From NCBI GenBank assembly GCA_002633025.1, contig NMRB01000640.1, positions 53,582-117,581 on the forward strand: DNA of 64,000 nt, given 5' to 3'. This DNA is from Notospermus geniculatus. Lineage: Eukaryota > Nemertea > Pilidiophora > Heteronemertea > Lineidae. Below, piece by piece: positions 20,186 to 29,841 of the stretch. Made by a program: the position numbers and the translations under genes. The notes beneath the pieces were generated by a model, which did no database searches, was not told the DNA's origin, and saw only the letters and a program-made list of their open reading frames with translations. The stretch's first letter is position 1. Every line of letters begins with the position of its first letter.

Positions 20186-20335
20186 GGATGATCAACAAGG
20201 GCTGTCGGATTGCCTGTGCATTGATCTGCTGCTGTTTACCTGTTACGTAGTACATTTCAGGTTTTGAAATGTGTGGGTTCACCAAGGCTATGATTAACAC
20301 TTTCCTCAAATGCAACATCCGATGGGGTTTCCTAT
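20186..20335 (+). mobile_element. Dispersed repeat, also at 27893-28058
   Basis: GATGATCAACAAGGGCTGTC, ATTGCCTGTGCATTGATCTG, GGGTTCACCAAGGCTAT and AACACTTTCCTCAAATGC are shared with 27893-28058, where inverted ends are clearer. Confidence 0.65.
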
Positions 20336-20682
20336 GCCGCCTCGCAAATTATAAACTAAACCTTACTCCACTATTCCTCAGGATGAATTTACACCATTGA
20401 GCGCCGGCAGTCGAGGCAATCGCGTATGTGGGCGGTTACTGGAGGCGTTCATTTGCCTACTACAGATTTAGCCAAAGAATTAATTTCAAATGCGCTGAGT
20501 GTGGCATAACATCCGAAAGTCATCACGCACGACATAAAAAATACGCTTGATGAAGTCACGTACCACTGTCATGGGATGATCATCCGGTTTTGAATTCGAA
20601 TCCACATTGATAAAGTATTCGTTTGATTAAACGTCCTTAATTAAGTTGTAATTATTGCTCAGTTCTTGCAGTGATGTACGTA

Positions 20683-20736
20683 CGGGGAGCCGTGGTGGTG
20701 TAGTGGTTCGGGTCTCCGACTAGCGGTCAGATGGTC
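20683..20736 (+). mobile_element. SINE head, split by element Q3
   Basis: GGGGAGCCGTGGTGGTGTAG, TGGTTCGGGTCTCCGACTAG and CGGTCAGATGG form the A-box half of a tRNA-derived head. The B box is at 21279 onward, on the far side of Q3. Confidence 0.65.
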
Positions 20737-21278
20737 CAGGTGTAATGTTTTTCAGTGAGGCCCGTATGCCAGTGTGACATTTCAANTTAGTTCTCCTATT
20801 TCTGACAATGAAACAAAACGTACTGCTTACGCTATTGTTGATTTCATGCACCTACGCTCTGTTCTTCCGGGTGAGGCCGAGAATATCAAGATTATTTTAG
20901 ACGTTCTTTGCACCGGGTAATTTCTCCTGAGATGGAATGAGGGATTTATCCCCTGCCAATAAGGGCTGGGTTGACTGTTATCTGCACCCTCACTTGCACA
21001 CTTTTTCTTTTGTTAGCTACACCTTCTTTATTCTTTTTGTTGTAATGTGATTATCGTCACGAATAAATATATATATATTGCCATATAACAATGTATAACG
21101 CGGTTGCAAGGGACCGCAACCCCGTCTCAAGCCCAAATCGCGACAGTGGATTCGCCGCTTAAGCCGCGACTTGACATTATGGGCGACACACAGAGAAACA
21201 GCGAGTCTGCTTCCCAGTGTGTTCCAAAACAATGGAAGTCACACAGGAAAACGGCCACACTGAAAAACGTTACACCTG
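20737..21278. mobile_element. Family Q element (Q3) inserted in a SINE head
   Basis: Inverted ends CAGGTGTAATGTTTTTCAGT and ACTGAAAAACGTTACACCTG. Parts of the interior (TAAGCCGCGACTTGACATTA) match Q1 and Q2, but this copy is about 360 bases longer. The tRNA-like head of a SINE is cut between its A and B boxes. Contains an ambiguous base at 20786. Confidence 0.7.
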
Positions 21279-21362
21279 GTTCGAATCCCACTGGGCGTGA
21301 GACTTTGGGCAAGTCGCTTTACTTCACCGGCCTCTCTCCACCCAGGTGATATAAAATGGGTA
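21279..21362 (+). mobile_element. SINE B box and body, continuation
   Basis: GTTCGAATCCCACTGGGC is the B box. Then ACTTTGGGCAAGTCGCTTTA, CTCTCCACCCAGGTG and ATAAAATGGGTACAGG form the body typical of many marine invertebrate tRNA SINEs. Confidence 0.6.
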
Positions 21363-21480
21363 CAGGTGTGACAGGAATCAGCGTCCTAGGAATGCAAGTC
21401 CGCCAAACAATAGCCCGCTATTGTAAGGTTATATTCGGATGGCCATGGTCTCTCTAGCCATATATTCTAATCCCTCGCTG
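21363..21480 (+). repeat. Dispersed repeat, also at 418-535
   Basis: Near-identical to 418-535; here it continues a SINE body, supporting its reading as a SINE 3' part. Confidence 0.6.
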
Positions 21481-22170
21481 AACAATAAGACCGGACTTAG
21501 ATTCCAGGGGGACTTGGATTCCTTTCACACCTATGAACGGCGATTTCAGCTAACCAAGTGCCTTGACTTTGCTTTACAAAATAGGCTCTGTACCTCTATC
21601 CATTGGACCGAATCGGGATATCTTGGTGTCTTCTTTCTTCTAGAAAGATTCTCCATCCATTGCCACGAGTAGTTTCAGGCTCTGGGTAGTTGAACTATAG
21701 TTATGTGCGGTTTTTTGTGCCACCCTGTATTTCAGTTGTAGATCATTTACACATTTCTTCCCTTGCAAATTCCAATTTCCTGGTTAGAAATGTGATGCAC
21801 TTCACTGTTTGTGGCGATGTCGGAGATATATTGAGCGTTGTTCGATTTCCTCTCAAAGATTGGCCCGACAATTATTGCACTGCGAGTTAATTAAGACCTC
21901 GAGTGAGAGCTAATGGTTGTGCAGTATGGCGGAATGTTGCTCGCTGATCGTTGTGTTTTTTCTACCCCTCTCTTGTCTTGGGTATTAGTGGACGATTACT
22001 TGATCACAGAGTATGAGCGTGTCGCGAAATTCTTTTCGGAGGTCATGTCTATCACCTGCTTCCAGCATTCCTAGTATTCTTTGTCTGAAGGTGAAGAGAT
22101 ACCTAAGCACAAAATTGAAAAATCGATATCTTTTCTATGACCTAAAGTTATGAAACAAATGACTTAAATA
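21481..22170. other. Intergenic DNA, nothing recognised
   Basis: No coding or repeat signature noticed. Confidence 0.4.
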
Positions 22171-22176
22171 TAGACC

Positions 22177-22500
22177 CAGAGTTTCTGTTTCTCTTTCTCC
22201 TTTAGTTTCTGTTTCTCTTTCTCCTTCAGTTTCAGTTTCTGTTTCTGTTTCTCCTTCAGTTTCTGTTTCTGTTTCTCTTTCTCATTCTGTTTCTCGTTCT
22301 CCTTCAGTTTCAGTTTCTGTTTCTCATTCAGTTTCTGTTCTGTTTCTCCTTCAGTTTTTCTTTCTCTTTCAGTTTCTGTTTCTCTTTCTCCTTCAGTTTC
22401 TGTTTCTTGTTCTCTTTCTCCTTCAGTTTCTGTTTCTCTGTAGGAGAAAGAGAAACAGAAACTGAAGGAAAAAGAGAACAAGAAACTGAACCAGAAACAT
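22177..22500. repeat. Pyrimidine array that flips to purine
   Basis: Units such as TTTCTGTTTCTC and CTCCTTCAGTTTCTG fill 22177-22440. After CTCTGTAGGAG the strand composition inverts (AAACAGAAACTGAAGG) to about 22500. The junction makes a long hairpin. Long Lys/Glu- or Ser-rich open frames are low-complexity artefacts. Confidence 0.8.
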
Positions 22501-22683
22501 AAGTACTATAAACAAAGTACAAAAACATAAAAAGCCATGGCATCGACATTGACTCCTCTTTTCTTCTCTATTATTCTCTATTATTTAAATGCTGCTGTTG
22601 TTGCTGCTGCTGCAAAAATTGACGAAGAAGTTAATTCCTTTTTTTAGCCTGAGAATGTTATATCCTCACCCGCTAGGCATTCG

Positions 22684-22987
22684 TAAGCTAGCCGCACACG
22701 GAGAAATAAGACATACTATAGACACAGCCATATTTGGGTGGTTGCCGCATTGGCGCAGACCCGCTATGTGCGGCTGCACCAATTATCCAACCGACTGAAT
22801 GTAAGGAATACGGCAGAGCCACGCGACGCAGCCACGAATATGGCTGTGCCACCAGCCACGCGGCGCAGCCACGAATATGGCTGTGCCGCCAGGCGCACAC
22901 CGCCAAGTTTCGTGGCTCTGCCATTTTCAAATATTAAGGCTGTGCCACTGTCAGGTGATCGCTATTCGTCTGTGTGCTCCTAGCTTT
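22684..22987. mobile_element. Family N MITE (N3)
   Basis: TAAGCTAGCCGCACACGGAG at the left and TCTGTGTGCTCCTAGCTTTA at the right are inverted. The interior repeats CACGAATATGGCTGTGCC twice, giving internal tandem copies. Confidence 0.65.
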
Positions 22988-23332
22988 ATCGTCGAAGTCT
23001 CAAGAGCAGAGACAGAATCATTAAAAAACCTGGACGAAATCAAATTTAGGGAACTACTGCAAAAGTGTACGGTACTCTAACAATACCCATTAATTCACCA
23101 ATATTGCCAGCTGCCTCCCGAATTGCCTCGAAGTAATCGTAAATTGAACCATAGATGCCATGATTGAAGTGGAAATGCGTCAATTCTCCTACTCTATGCA
23201 AGAAAATTGAAGATTGACGCTTGTGTGACGCAATACGTAGAGAAGAAGAATGTTCAAAATAAGTATTGTATTTCCGTCAGGGCCGAAGCCATAGCATTAT
23301 TGGCCCTGAGGCCATCTCATGCTACTCATGTT
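22988..23332. other. Intergenic DNA, nothing recognised
   Basis: No gene signature or repeat border seen. Confidence 0.4.
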
Positions 23333-23523
23333 CCTCGTCTAAACCAGTGTACCCACGTTACAGTGTTAGGATGGTTAGCGGTGACAGTTAGGGTCAGGAC
23401 TAGGTTTAGGATTAGGGGAGGGGTCAGTGACAAGGTTTGAGGGTCAGGGTTGGGGTTAGGGGCTTGGGCTAGGAATTAGCGTCTAGGATCAGGACTGGAC
23501 GACATTCACCCATTCAGCCTTAC
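23333..23523 (+). repeat. Telomere-like interspersed repeat P2
   Basis: Bounded by CTCGTCTAAACCAGTGTACC and GGACGACATTCACCCATTCA. The body has GACTAGGTTTAGGATTAGGG. Uninterrupted, hence a reference for the B1 insertion into P1. Confidence 0.7.
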
Positions 23524-23534
23524 TTGGATGGGGT

Positions 23535-23812
23535 CTTTTACTTGCCCATGCAAAGGCACAAGGTACAAGGCACCATGGCTAACTGACCCATGCGACGGAC
23601 TGAAGAGCCAGGAATGATTAATCCCAATATGGCTCGGGCGGGATTCGAACCCGGAACCTGCTCGGCTATCACTATTAGCATGATCAGGGGCCTCTTTCAT
23701 AAAGTGACTTTAAGCTATTGGTACATGTACTTTACCTAAATGGAAAATGCATTGAGTTAATGGTATCATTAGCTTAAAGTCACTTTATGAAAAAGCCCCC
23801 AGGTCTCTTAGG
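23535..23812 (-). mobile_element. SINE J, split by MITE R
   Basis: On the minus strand the tRNA-like head (CCTAAGAGACCTG, then GATCATGCTAATAGTGATAG, GGTTCCGGGTTCGAATCCCG) is followed by CTGGCTCTTCAGTCCGTCGC and a tail with AAGGTACAAGG complement. The head is cut by MITE R at 23692-23801. Confidence 0.65.
23690..23801. mobile_element. MITE R in SINE head, CAGG-type duplication
   Basis: GGCCTCTTTCATAAAGTGAC and GTCACTTTATGAAAAAGCCC are inverted. The left flank is TCAGG and the right flank CCAGG; the SINE head on this strand would read GATCAGGTCT. The ends resemble family B (TTTCATAAA). Confidence 0.6.
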
Positions 23813-23974
23813 CAGGTGTAATGTTTTTCACTGCCCCCGTTTGCCAGTGCCTCCCAACAAAAGATTGACGGAATAAGCCGCGACGTGACAATGGGGGAGG
23901 CACTGATCAACATGTCTTTCTGTATTTGAGTGCCCGCCGAACAATAAAGCGGGTATTCTCATACATTACACCTG
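23813..23974. mobile_element. Family Q element (Q2)
   Basis: Inverted ends CAGGTGTAATG and CATTACACCTG; interior is the reverse complement of Q1. Its right end provides the CCTGG into which B2 inserted. Confidence 0.75.
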
Positions 23975-23975
23975 G

Positions 23976-24096
23976 GCCCATATTCATAAAAGCTTGCTAG
24001 GCATACATGTAGTTGCCTGCTAAAGTGCCTAGTTTGTACAGGCCAATGTACACAACTAGCAACCAACTAAGCTAGCAAGGTTTTATGAATGTGGGC
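23976..24096. mobile_element. MITE B2, CCTGG target duplication
   Basis: Inverted ends GCCCATATTCATAAAAGC and TTTTATGAATGTGGGC enclose 121 bases. CCTGG lies at 23971-23975 and 24097-24101. Family B body words TTGCCTGCTAAAGTGCCTAG and CACAACTAGCAACCAACT are present. Confidence 0.8.
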
Positions 24097-24101
24097 CCTG
24101 G

Positions 24102-24218
24102 TTTACATCGGATGACACGCGACACGAACACGAAGTCGAACAGTGGCTTCACAAAGGATTCATCCCATGAAACCTTTGTTCGCCAGCGTGTTCGTGTCAC
24201 GTGTCATCCGATGTAAAC
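24102..24218. mobile_element. Foldback MITE abutting B2
   Basis: TTTACATCGGATGACACGCG, ACACGAACACG and their complement ending CATCCGATGTAAA enclose about 117 bases. It begins right at the duplicated CCTGG of B2. Confidence 0.7.
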
Positions 24219-24261
24219 TCCGCCTTACCGGCGAACCGCAATTTCAGCACAAGTAGCGCGC

Positions 24262-24312
24262 ACGGCGATGGTGGCGCCGGCTGTCGAGAAAAAGTGGAAA
24301 TACCGGGCTCCT
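24262..24312 (+). mobile_element. Family K MITE fragment
   Basis: GGCGCCGGCTGTCGAGAAAA and GTGGAAATACCG match the right end of family K. Confidence 0.5.
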
Positions 24313-24618
24313 ACACAAAAAAGCCATACGACTTCGAAAAATGGAGAAAATGGATGCAATCATAATGTTAATGACTTAGAGTGAATGCCATGAATGGGAT
24401 GCTCCTTTTGCGTTTGGTGAAGAAGCAAAACCCGATGCATGGCTCTTTAGGCGAACAAAGCCCGATTTAAATGGCAAACACGGGGAGGCATTATCATCTA
24501 GTGGAAGAAATCAATGGAACAGAGGAAATGTTCTCGGATGACATCTTATGATGTTAGAAACTTAATCGTGTGAAAGCTTTCTAGATGTGTTCAGGTGTTT
24601 TGAGGCAAAGTCTATTAA

Positions 24619-25080
24619 AGGGAACTTGTCAGTAAAAAGTGAGAAATAATAAGACGGCCCGGAAAATTCACTATTTCAAAATTACAAATTTCTGAACAAG
24701 TATTTCAGTGAATTAGATGTGTTAACAGGGCTAAATCATCGGGGAGGGGGGGGGGGACGGGTACTAAACGGTATCCAGAGGGAGGGAAGTTATGGTAGTC
24801 GTGTAGTAATGCATTTTTATGGAATATATGCCATATTGTTAATGCTAATATATTTAAGATGGCGGCGATCGATCGTGTATTCAGCCAGTTTGGCTGACAC
24901 GACCGATAGGAGCAGTCAGCCGCGCTTGTTGCCAAAAGACGACAGCAAAATTCTAGCGGACCAATACTTAATAAAATTATCACTGATTGCTGCTCAATCA
25001 ACCATGAATGGGTCTCCTTGGCATTGAATTGGGCCGTAAGTGACACCTATTTGTCAACTGACTGACAGCTCCTATTCCCT
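24619..25080. mobile_element. MITE, TTAA duplication (left of a pair)
   Basis: AGGGAACTTGTCAGT at the left and CAGCTCCTATTCCCT at the right lie between TTAA at 24615-24618 and 25081-25084. The right TTAA is also the left TTAA of the next element. Confidence 0.7.
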
Positions 25081-25084
25081 TTAA

Positions 25085-25293
25085 GGGACCCTATAGGCAA
25101 CGAGCAATGAGGCTCATATCAATGCGGTCTCTTCATCATAGGTGACGCTAGCAATAGACAAGCTACGGATTTTGGCTCAACTGTTGACGTTTAATGTATT
25201 TTACTTGCAATACAAGTGGTTATTAGTCTCATGCCAACTGATCGGCGTAATGAGCGCATCAAAATGCCTATGGGGAGGCTGCCCAGGGTCCCT
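25085..25293. mobile_element. MITE, TTAA duplication (right of a pair)
   Basis: GGGACCCTATAGGCA at the left and GCCCAGGGTCCCT at the right, with TTAA at 25081-25084 (shared) and 25294-25297. Confidence 0.7.
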
Positions 25294-25442
25294 TTAAGAA
25301 GTAGCTGGTATGACATCTTTCATTGCAGTGAGTGATAGAAGCGAATATTGTGCCACCCACAAAAATGCACATATATGAAGTACTTTTCATTAACTCTTTC
25401 TGGCATATGTGAAGTTGTACTTGTTTAATTCTTGTAATGGCT

Positions 25443-25568
25443 GGTACAGTCATTGACATTAGTTTATCTACACCTACTACCTTGAATATTTCAAATACTA
25501 CTGGGCCAATTTTAACACGGTTTGTACCACATGAAAGTATGTAGATAAACTAATGTCAATGACTGTAC
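25443..25568. mobile_element. Small foldback, 27-base arms
   Basis: GGTACAGTCATTGACATTAG and TTTATCTACA pair with TGTAGATAAACTAATGTCAA and TGACTGTAC; the loop is about 65 bases. Confidence 0.65.
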
Positions 25569-25591
25569 ATGTACATTTATTCATAAAAAAA

Positions 25592-25672
25592 TAGCAAATG
25601 CTTTTACTTAAGATTGGCATAGCAATATCCAATGTAAATGAACTGCAAAACTTGAACTAAAAGCATTTGCTA
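25592..25672. mobile_element. Small foldback, TAGCAAATGCTTTTA ends
   Basis: TAGCAAATGCTTTTA and TAAAAGCATTTGCTA form the ends of an 80-base AT-rich element. Confidence 0.6.
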
Positions 25673-25810
25673 CCTTCTATAAATTCACGTATCACCCAAT
25701 AGTGTTGACCGCAAAACCGCAGCCACCTCTGTTACGCAGATGACACCATGTCCTTCAGGGCATTCGTAGATAAAGTCCACCGGGCATGCGCATTTCCTCT
25801 TCTACACAGG

Positions 25811-26418
25811 GCACGACTGTTAGAACGGGAANTTGTCTAAGCCCTTTTTACACGGTGCCGGTGCGTTCCGGATCGAGACTAGATCGAGGAGGGTTCGGTT
25901 ATTTTTCCCCGTGTAAAAGCGAAACAACACTGACCTCCACCTTCCTCGGGCCAGTTCAGTTCGCCGCGTGAGTCTCGGGAAGGTGGAGGTAGGTGGAGGT
26001 AGGTTCAGGCTGGTTATTCTCTCGTGTAAAAGCGAACCGACCTCCACCGGCCTCGTGCGGGATTGAGCACGCTACATATGAACGGCATCACTGGCGCATT
26101 GCTGTAAGTTACCTGTGAAGAAATCACGCACGAGATTTCTCAAGCACTGCTCATGTTGTTAGAAGCATAGTTTATCGATTTTAAGTGGTTATTTTTTCGA
26201 TATTTCTTACTTGCGATAACTGTAAATGTTGATACACGCCATCTGGTGGCATGCATTTGAACGAACCGACCTCGAACTTGATCGAGACGGGTTACTGAAC
26301 CCGCACCGTGTAAAAGCGATCAATCCATCCTGAACCGAACCCGCCCGAGAAGGGTGGAGGTAGGTTTCCTCGAACCAGCACCGTGTAAAAAGGGCTATTA
26401 TGTTCTAACAGTCGTGAG
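25811..26418. mobile_element. Composite MITE, GCCCTTTTTACACGG inner ends
   Basis: The inner inverted ends (GCCCTTTTTACACGGTGC at about 25841; its complement ending near 26395) have TA on each side. Outside them CACGACTGTTAGAAC and GTTCTAACAGTCGTG are also inverted, so the inner element may have entered the terminus of an outer one. GTGTAAAAGCGA recurs internally several times. An ambiguous base lies at 25832. Confidence 0.6.
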
Positions 26419-26650
26419 GGGTCACACAGCGAAACAAGAAACCAGATTATTATACATACATGTACTTGTACAACAAAACCTCTAATTAGCCGCTGACTGA
26501 TACATCTTACTCTTGAGTACCAGAAGGAAATACCTCGGTAATGATTTACGATACGTGGTATCTGAGGCCACGGTTAAAAGTCAGAGGTTGAGGGAGATTT
26601 CTGACGAGAATGAGATCATGAAACCCTGGATAAAAATTTATGGAGGGTAT

Positions 26651-27049
26651 GGGCCATGTTCATAAAGGGTGTTTAGCCTAATCAGCGTACAAATTCTGCA
26701 TTACACAGGTTAAAGGCCTAGAAAACTATTGTTCTGCTTTCTGTATGCTGCCTGATCTCTGGCATTTACCCACAAGATGATCACACGCGTCTAACTTTCC
26801 TGCGGCTCAGTGTGGGAGGACAAAAGAAAGTGTTGGGCAAATTCCAGACAAGCCTGCCTGATCGTTTAACTTTTCCTTTGTCCTCTTGGGCTTAGACGCA
26901 GGAAAGTTGTACGCATGCGATTATCCTGCGGGTAAATGCCTCTGGTGAAGCACCAAACAGACATCAGACAATAGTTTTCTAGGCCTTTAACCTGTGTAAT
27001 GCAGAATTTGTACGCTGGTTAGGCTAAACACCCTTTATGAATACGGCCC
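26651..27049. mobile_element. Large foldback, about 190-base arms
   Basis: GGGCCATGTTCATAAAGGGT to GGCATTTACCCACAAGATGA pairs with the right arm ending CCCTTTATGAATACGGCCC. TAT occurs at both outer borders (26648-26650 and 27050-27052), a possible 3-bp duplication. Confidence 0.7.
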
Positions 27050-27066
27050 TATGTGTTCGGGAAATC

Positions 27067-27124
27067 ATGGCTGATAACAAACTTGCCGACGCAAAAGCAG
27101 ATCCTATGAAGTACGACACAACTA
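27067..27124 (+). pseudogene. Short reading frame cut by mariner-like element (5' part)
   Basis: An ATG in a fair context opens MADNKLADAKADPMKYDTT and then runs into the mariner-like element at 27125. If that element and one TA are removed, the frame continues without stop into 27844 onward (starting RESCDECGSEE). I do not recognise the protein; the C-x2-C spacing could be part of a zinc-binding motif. It may be a first exon or chance. No expression evidence. Confidence 0.35.
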
Positions 27125-27841
27125 CAGGGTGTTTCAAAAATAAGTTGTCGTCTCTAAAATATCTCCTGGAACCCAAACCCATGAATATCTTTGGCTCAGA
27201 TTTCGTATGTAGATAGGTCAGGATGCATGGTGAGGTGCTGGAGAAATTTTGGCTCTGACCGCTTCATGCGTGGATGAATAAGAGGCCTCGGACTGAGCAG
27301 GTCTAAAATGCAAAAAAACAAAGATTTATCAGAAAGCAATGAAACATTTATTTCATTTGCTGCGTAGGCCCTTTTTGTCAGCTTCTTAGGTAATAGCCAT
27401 TCAGAAGGGTTTGCAAAGTTCCCTTCAGCCCCAAAATCATTGAAATGTCCTCAGTGAACTTACGTCATCATGGTTCTTTTATTAGGGAGGTTTCGAAATC
27501 AAACGATAAACGTTAACGTTAACGACAACTTTATTTTTGTACCGAAAATGCAATGCAAAATCTGGTTAATGTGTAGTATGAAAAATAACGTTGTCGTAAA
27601 GTTTTGGCTTATCGTTTGATTTCGAAACCTCCCTATTGTTTGCAGGACACCTGCACTTCGGACCCTTTTACTTTTGGGGTCACTGTTCCGTCATATAAAG
27701 ACACCATCATACAAACATTACATAAACATTATGAGTATGTCTACACCTAGCAGCTTACAAAATCTGAGCCAAAAATATTCATGGGTTTGGGTTAGTTCTG
27801 GGAGATGTTTTAGAGATGACAACTTTTTTTGAAACACCCTG
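27125..27841. mobile_element. Mariner-like non-autonomous element, TA duplication
   Basis: CAGGGTGTTTCAAAAATAAG at the left and TTTTTTTGAAACACCCTG at the right are inverted mariner-type ends, flanked by TA at 27123-27124 and 27842-27843. Subterminal AACCCAAACCCATGAATAT is inverted too. No transposase frame remains. A second MITE sits inside at 27485-27633. Confidence 0.8.
27485..27633. mobile_element. MITE nested in the mariner-like element
   Basis: GGAGGTTTCGAAATCAAACG and CGTTTGATTTCGAAACCTCC (inside a leading G and trailing C) are flanked by TA. The interior has CGTTAACGTTAACG. The ends resemble 4492-4604 and 29008-29444. Confidence 0.8.
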
Positions 27842-27843
27842 TA

Positions 27844-27892
27844 GAGAGAGCTGTGACGAATGTGGAAGTGAGGAAATATGTGTGGCGGTCCA
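27844..27892 (+). pseudogene. Short reading frame cut by mariner-like element (3' part)
   Basis: Continuation of the frame at 27067-27124 after the mariner-like element. It encodes a short Cys- and Glu-containing stretch and then runs into another MITE at 27893, so its true end is unknown. Confidence 0.3.
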
Positions 27893-28058
27893 GGAAAAGC
27901 CGTCGGATGTCGCTGAATGATCAACAAGGGCTGTCAGATTGCCTGTGCATTGATCTGCGACTGTTGGTCTATTAAGTAGTACATTTCATCTATTGAAATG
28001 TGCGGGTTCACCAAGGCTATTAACACTTTCCTCAAATGCGACATCCGACGGGTTTTCC
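27893..28058. mobile_element. MITE with GGAAAAGCCGTCGGATGTCG ends
   Basis: GGAAAAGCCGTCGGATGTCG and its inverted partner ending ACGGGTTTTCC enclose 166 bases. A diverged copy lies at 20186-20335. Confidence 0.65.
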
Positions 28059-28099
28059 TGACCATGCATGTTATATAATGAAACCCACAGTCCATTCAA

Positions 28100-28464
28100 T
28101 AGCTACGGTTTACACCTGTCGAAAATACCCGTGTTTTTCCAGACCCGTATGTACGAAAAGCCCGGCGAGAGGTCACACTACTACATTGTAGTTAAGTATC
28201 CCGGGGACAGGTGCGCTGCATGCGTTGACTCTCCGGTTATTTCTGTATTGGCACACATTGTTGGAGGCGCGAAAACGAGGTCACAATGGCTGCGCCATCT
28301 GTAGTCGTGGAAAGAACTGACGAAAACACGGGGATTTCGAAAAGCACGGCGAGCTTGCCGTGTCTCGAAAACCCGTGTAATTCAGACACGGGTTTCTTGA
28401 AGCCCGGCAATTCATAGATGTGATCGCAAAAACCCGGGGATTTTATGTAGTGTAACCGCGGCGT
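28100..28464 (+). mobile_element. Family G MITE (G1)
   Basis: It starts AGCTACGGTTTACACCTGTC, has AATACCCGTGTTTTTCCAGA near the left and ends GGGGATTTTATGTAGTGTAA. Several internal CACGGG/CCCGTG palindromes are present. Full copies are about 375 bases; relatives lie at 28610-29600, 31768-32497, 32876-33255, 36860-37310 and 38146-38425. Confidence 0.7.
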
Positions 28465-28792
28465 ATTACACTCTATTCCAATGTTTATCAGGCGTGGAAA
28501 TTAGCCTTTTGTAATTCATTTGTAATAAAGCTTCCCCTCCAGACCCACGGCTAATTATGCATGAATGAGCTGATTATGCAAGGATTATGACGTCAGTGCA
28601 TAGCCTCTATAGCCGTGGTTACACTACATAAAATCCCCGGGTTTTTTGCGGTCACGCCTATGAATTGCCGGGCTTCAAGAAACCCGTGTCTGAAAAACGC
28701 GGGTTTTTGAGACACGGCAATCTCGCCGTGCTTTTCGAAATCCAAGTGTGTTCGTTAGTTCTTCGCACGGCGACAGATGGCGCAGCCATTAA

Positions 28793-28975
28793 AGCGAATC
28801 GAAAGCGAAAAGATTTGATTTAGAAATAGAATTTGAAAGGGGACGAATTTTCAGGAAAAAATGTAAACAAACTTCTGCAGAATGTCAACAAAGACATTTT
28901 CGTGCATTTTGATTGGCTGAATTTTGTGTTTACAAACACCAGCCAAATGTAAACAAAATCCGCTATCGATTCGCT
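28793..28975. mobile_element. MITE in G2, TTAA duplication
   Basis: AGCGAATCG and CGATTCGCT ends between TTAA at 28789-28792 and 28976-28979. G4 and G6 have a single TTAA at the same place (CAGTCATTAAGTGATG), so the insertion is confirmed by empty sites. Confidence 0.8.
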
Positions 28976-29007
28976 TTAAGTGACGTCGTTTTCGCGCCTC
29001 CGACATA

Positions 29008-29444
29008 GTGAGGTTCCGCAACGTCGCCGAATTCCGAATTACGAATATCTTTGATTATGACGTCATCATTTTGACGTATGACGTTGCATCACATTCGTGA
29101 CGTCGTGCAAATTCGTTGCGTCTTGACGAGGATGGCCGCAAATATTCGTAGGTGGTTTACGAATTCCGAATTGATAATTTTCATTTACAAGAAATGTTTT
29201 CTTGAGCTTTCCTGAGCATAGAGGTGACAATTGGATGTACCTGGCACACTTTAGCGATGAAATAAATGCTTAAAATGTCAGTGTAAGATAATGGCGTGGT
29301 GTTAAACAGAGGTTGTCACATCGTTCACAAGGCCAAAAGTCCGACCACCGCAAATTTTCGACGAAGAAACGACGTCATGACGTAACGTCACGCAGGCCTG
29401 AAATCGTTTCGGGATTCGGAATTCGGAGCTTTGCGGAACCTCCC
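29008..29444. mobile_element. MITE in G2, TA duplication
   Basis: GTGAGGTTCCGCAACGTCGC at the left and TTGCGGAACCTCCC at the right, flanked by TA. Arms include CCGAATTCCGAATT. The empty copies differ slightly at the junction, suggesting loss of a few host bases. Confidence 0.75.
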
Positions 29445-29657
29445 TAATCAGAAATGACCGAAGAGTCAATGTTTGCAGCGCAACTATCGCCGGGCTACTT
29501 AACTACAATGTAGTAGTGTGACCTCTCGCCGGGATTTTCGTACACACGGGTTTGACACGGGTCTGGAAAAACACGGGTATTTTATTAAGTGTAATCACGA
29601 CTTATATTCTGAGGTTGCCTGGTGTGCCTGGACATTTTTTGGAACACCCTGCTTCAA

Positions 29658-29841
29658 TAGCAGTACTTCCACCTATCCGAAATCCCCGGGTTTTTTAGAC
29701 CCGTGTCTTCCCCGGGCTTTTCAATACATTGCAATTGCATGGCGGCGAGCTCGCCATGTCTATTAGACACGGCAAAAAATAGGTGTACGCGCAAGAAACC
29801 CGTGTTTGGCACGGGGTTTTCGATAGGTGGAACTACAGCTA
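29658..29841. mobile_element. Diverged relative of family G
   Basis: TAGCAGTACTTCCACCTAT and ATAGGTGGAACTACAGCTA are inverted ends. The interior has CCCCGGGTTTTTTAGACCCG and AAACCCGTGTTTGGCACGGG, echoing family G. Confidence 0.55.

Larger units (their letters stand above)
28610..29600 (-). mobile_element. Family G MITE (G2) carrying two nested MITEs
   Basis: In reverse orientation to G1: AGCCGTGGTTACACTACATA at the left, GGAAAAACACGGGTATTTTA near the right. Two insertions at 28793-28975 and 29008-29444 expand it to nearly 1 kb. Confidence 0.75.

Noticed and set aside
26648-27052. Member of the CCAGG group because of TTCATAAA ends
   Set aside because: The flanks give TAT on both sides, not CCWGG.
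27893-28058. Further CCAGG-target element
   Set aside because: The left flank is CCAGG but the right flank is CCTGA, so the duplication is not supported.
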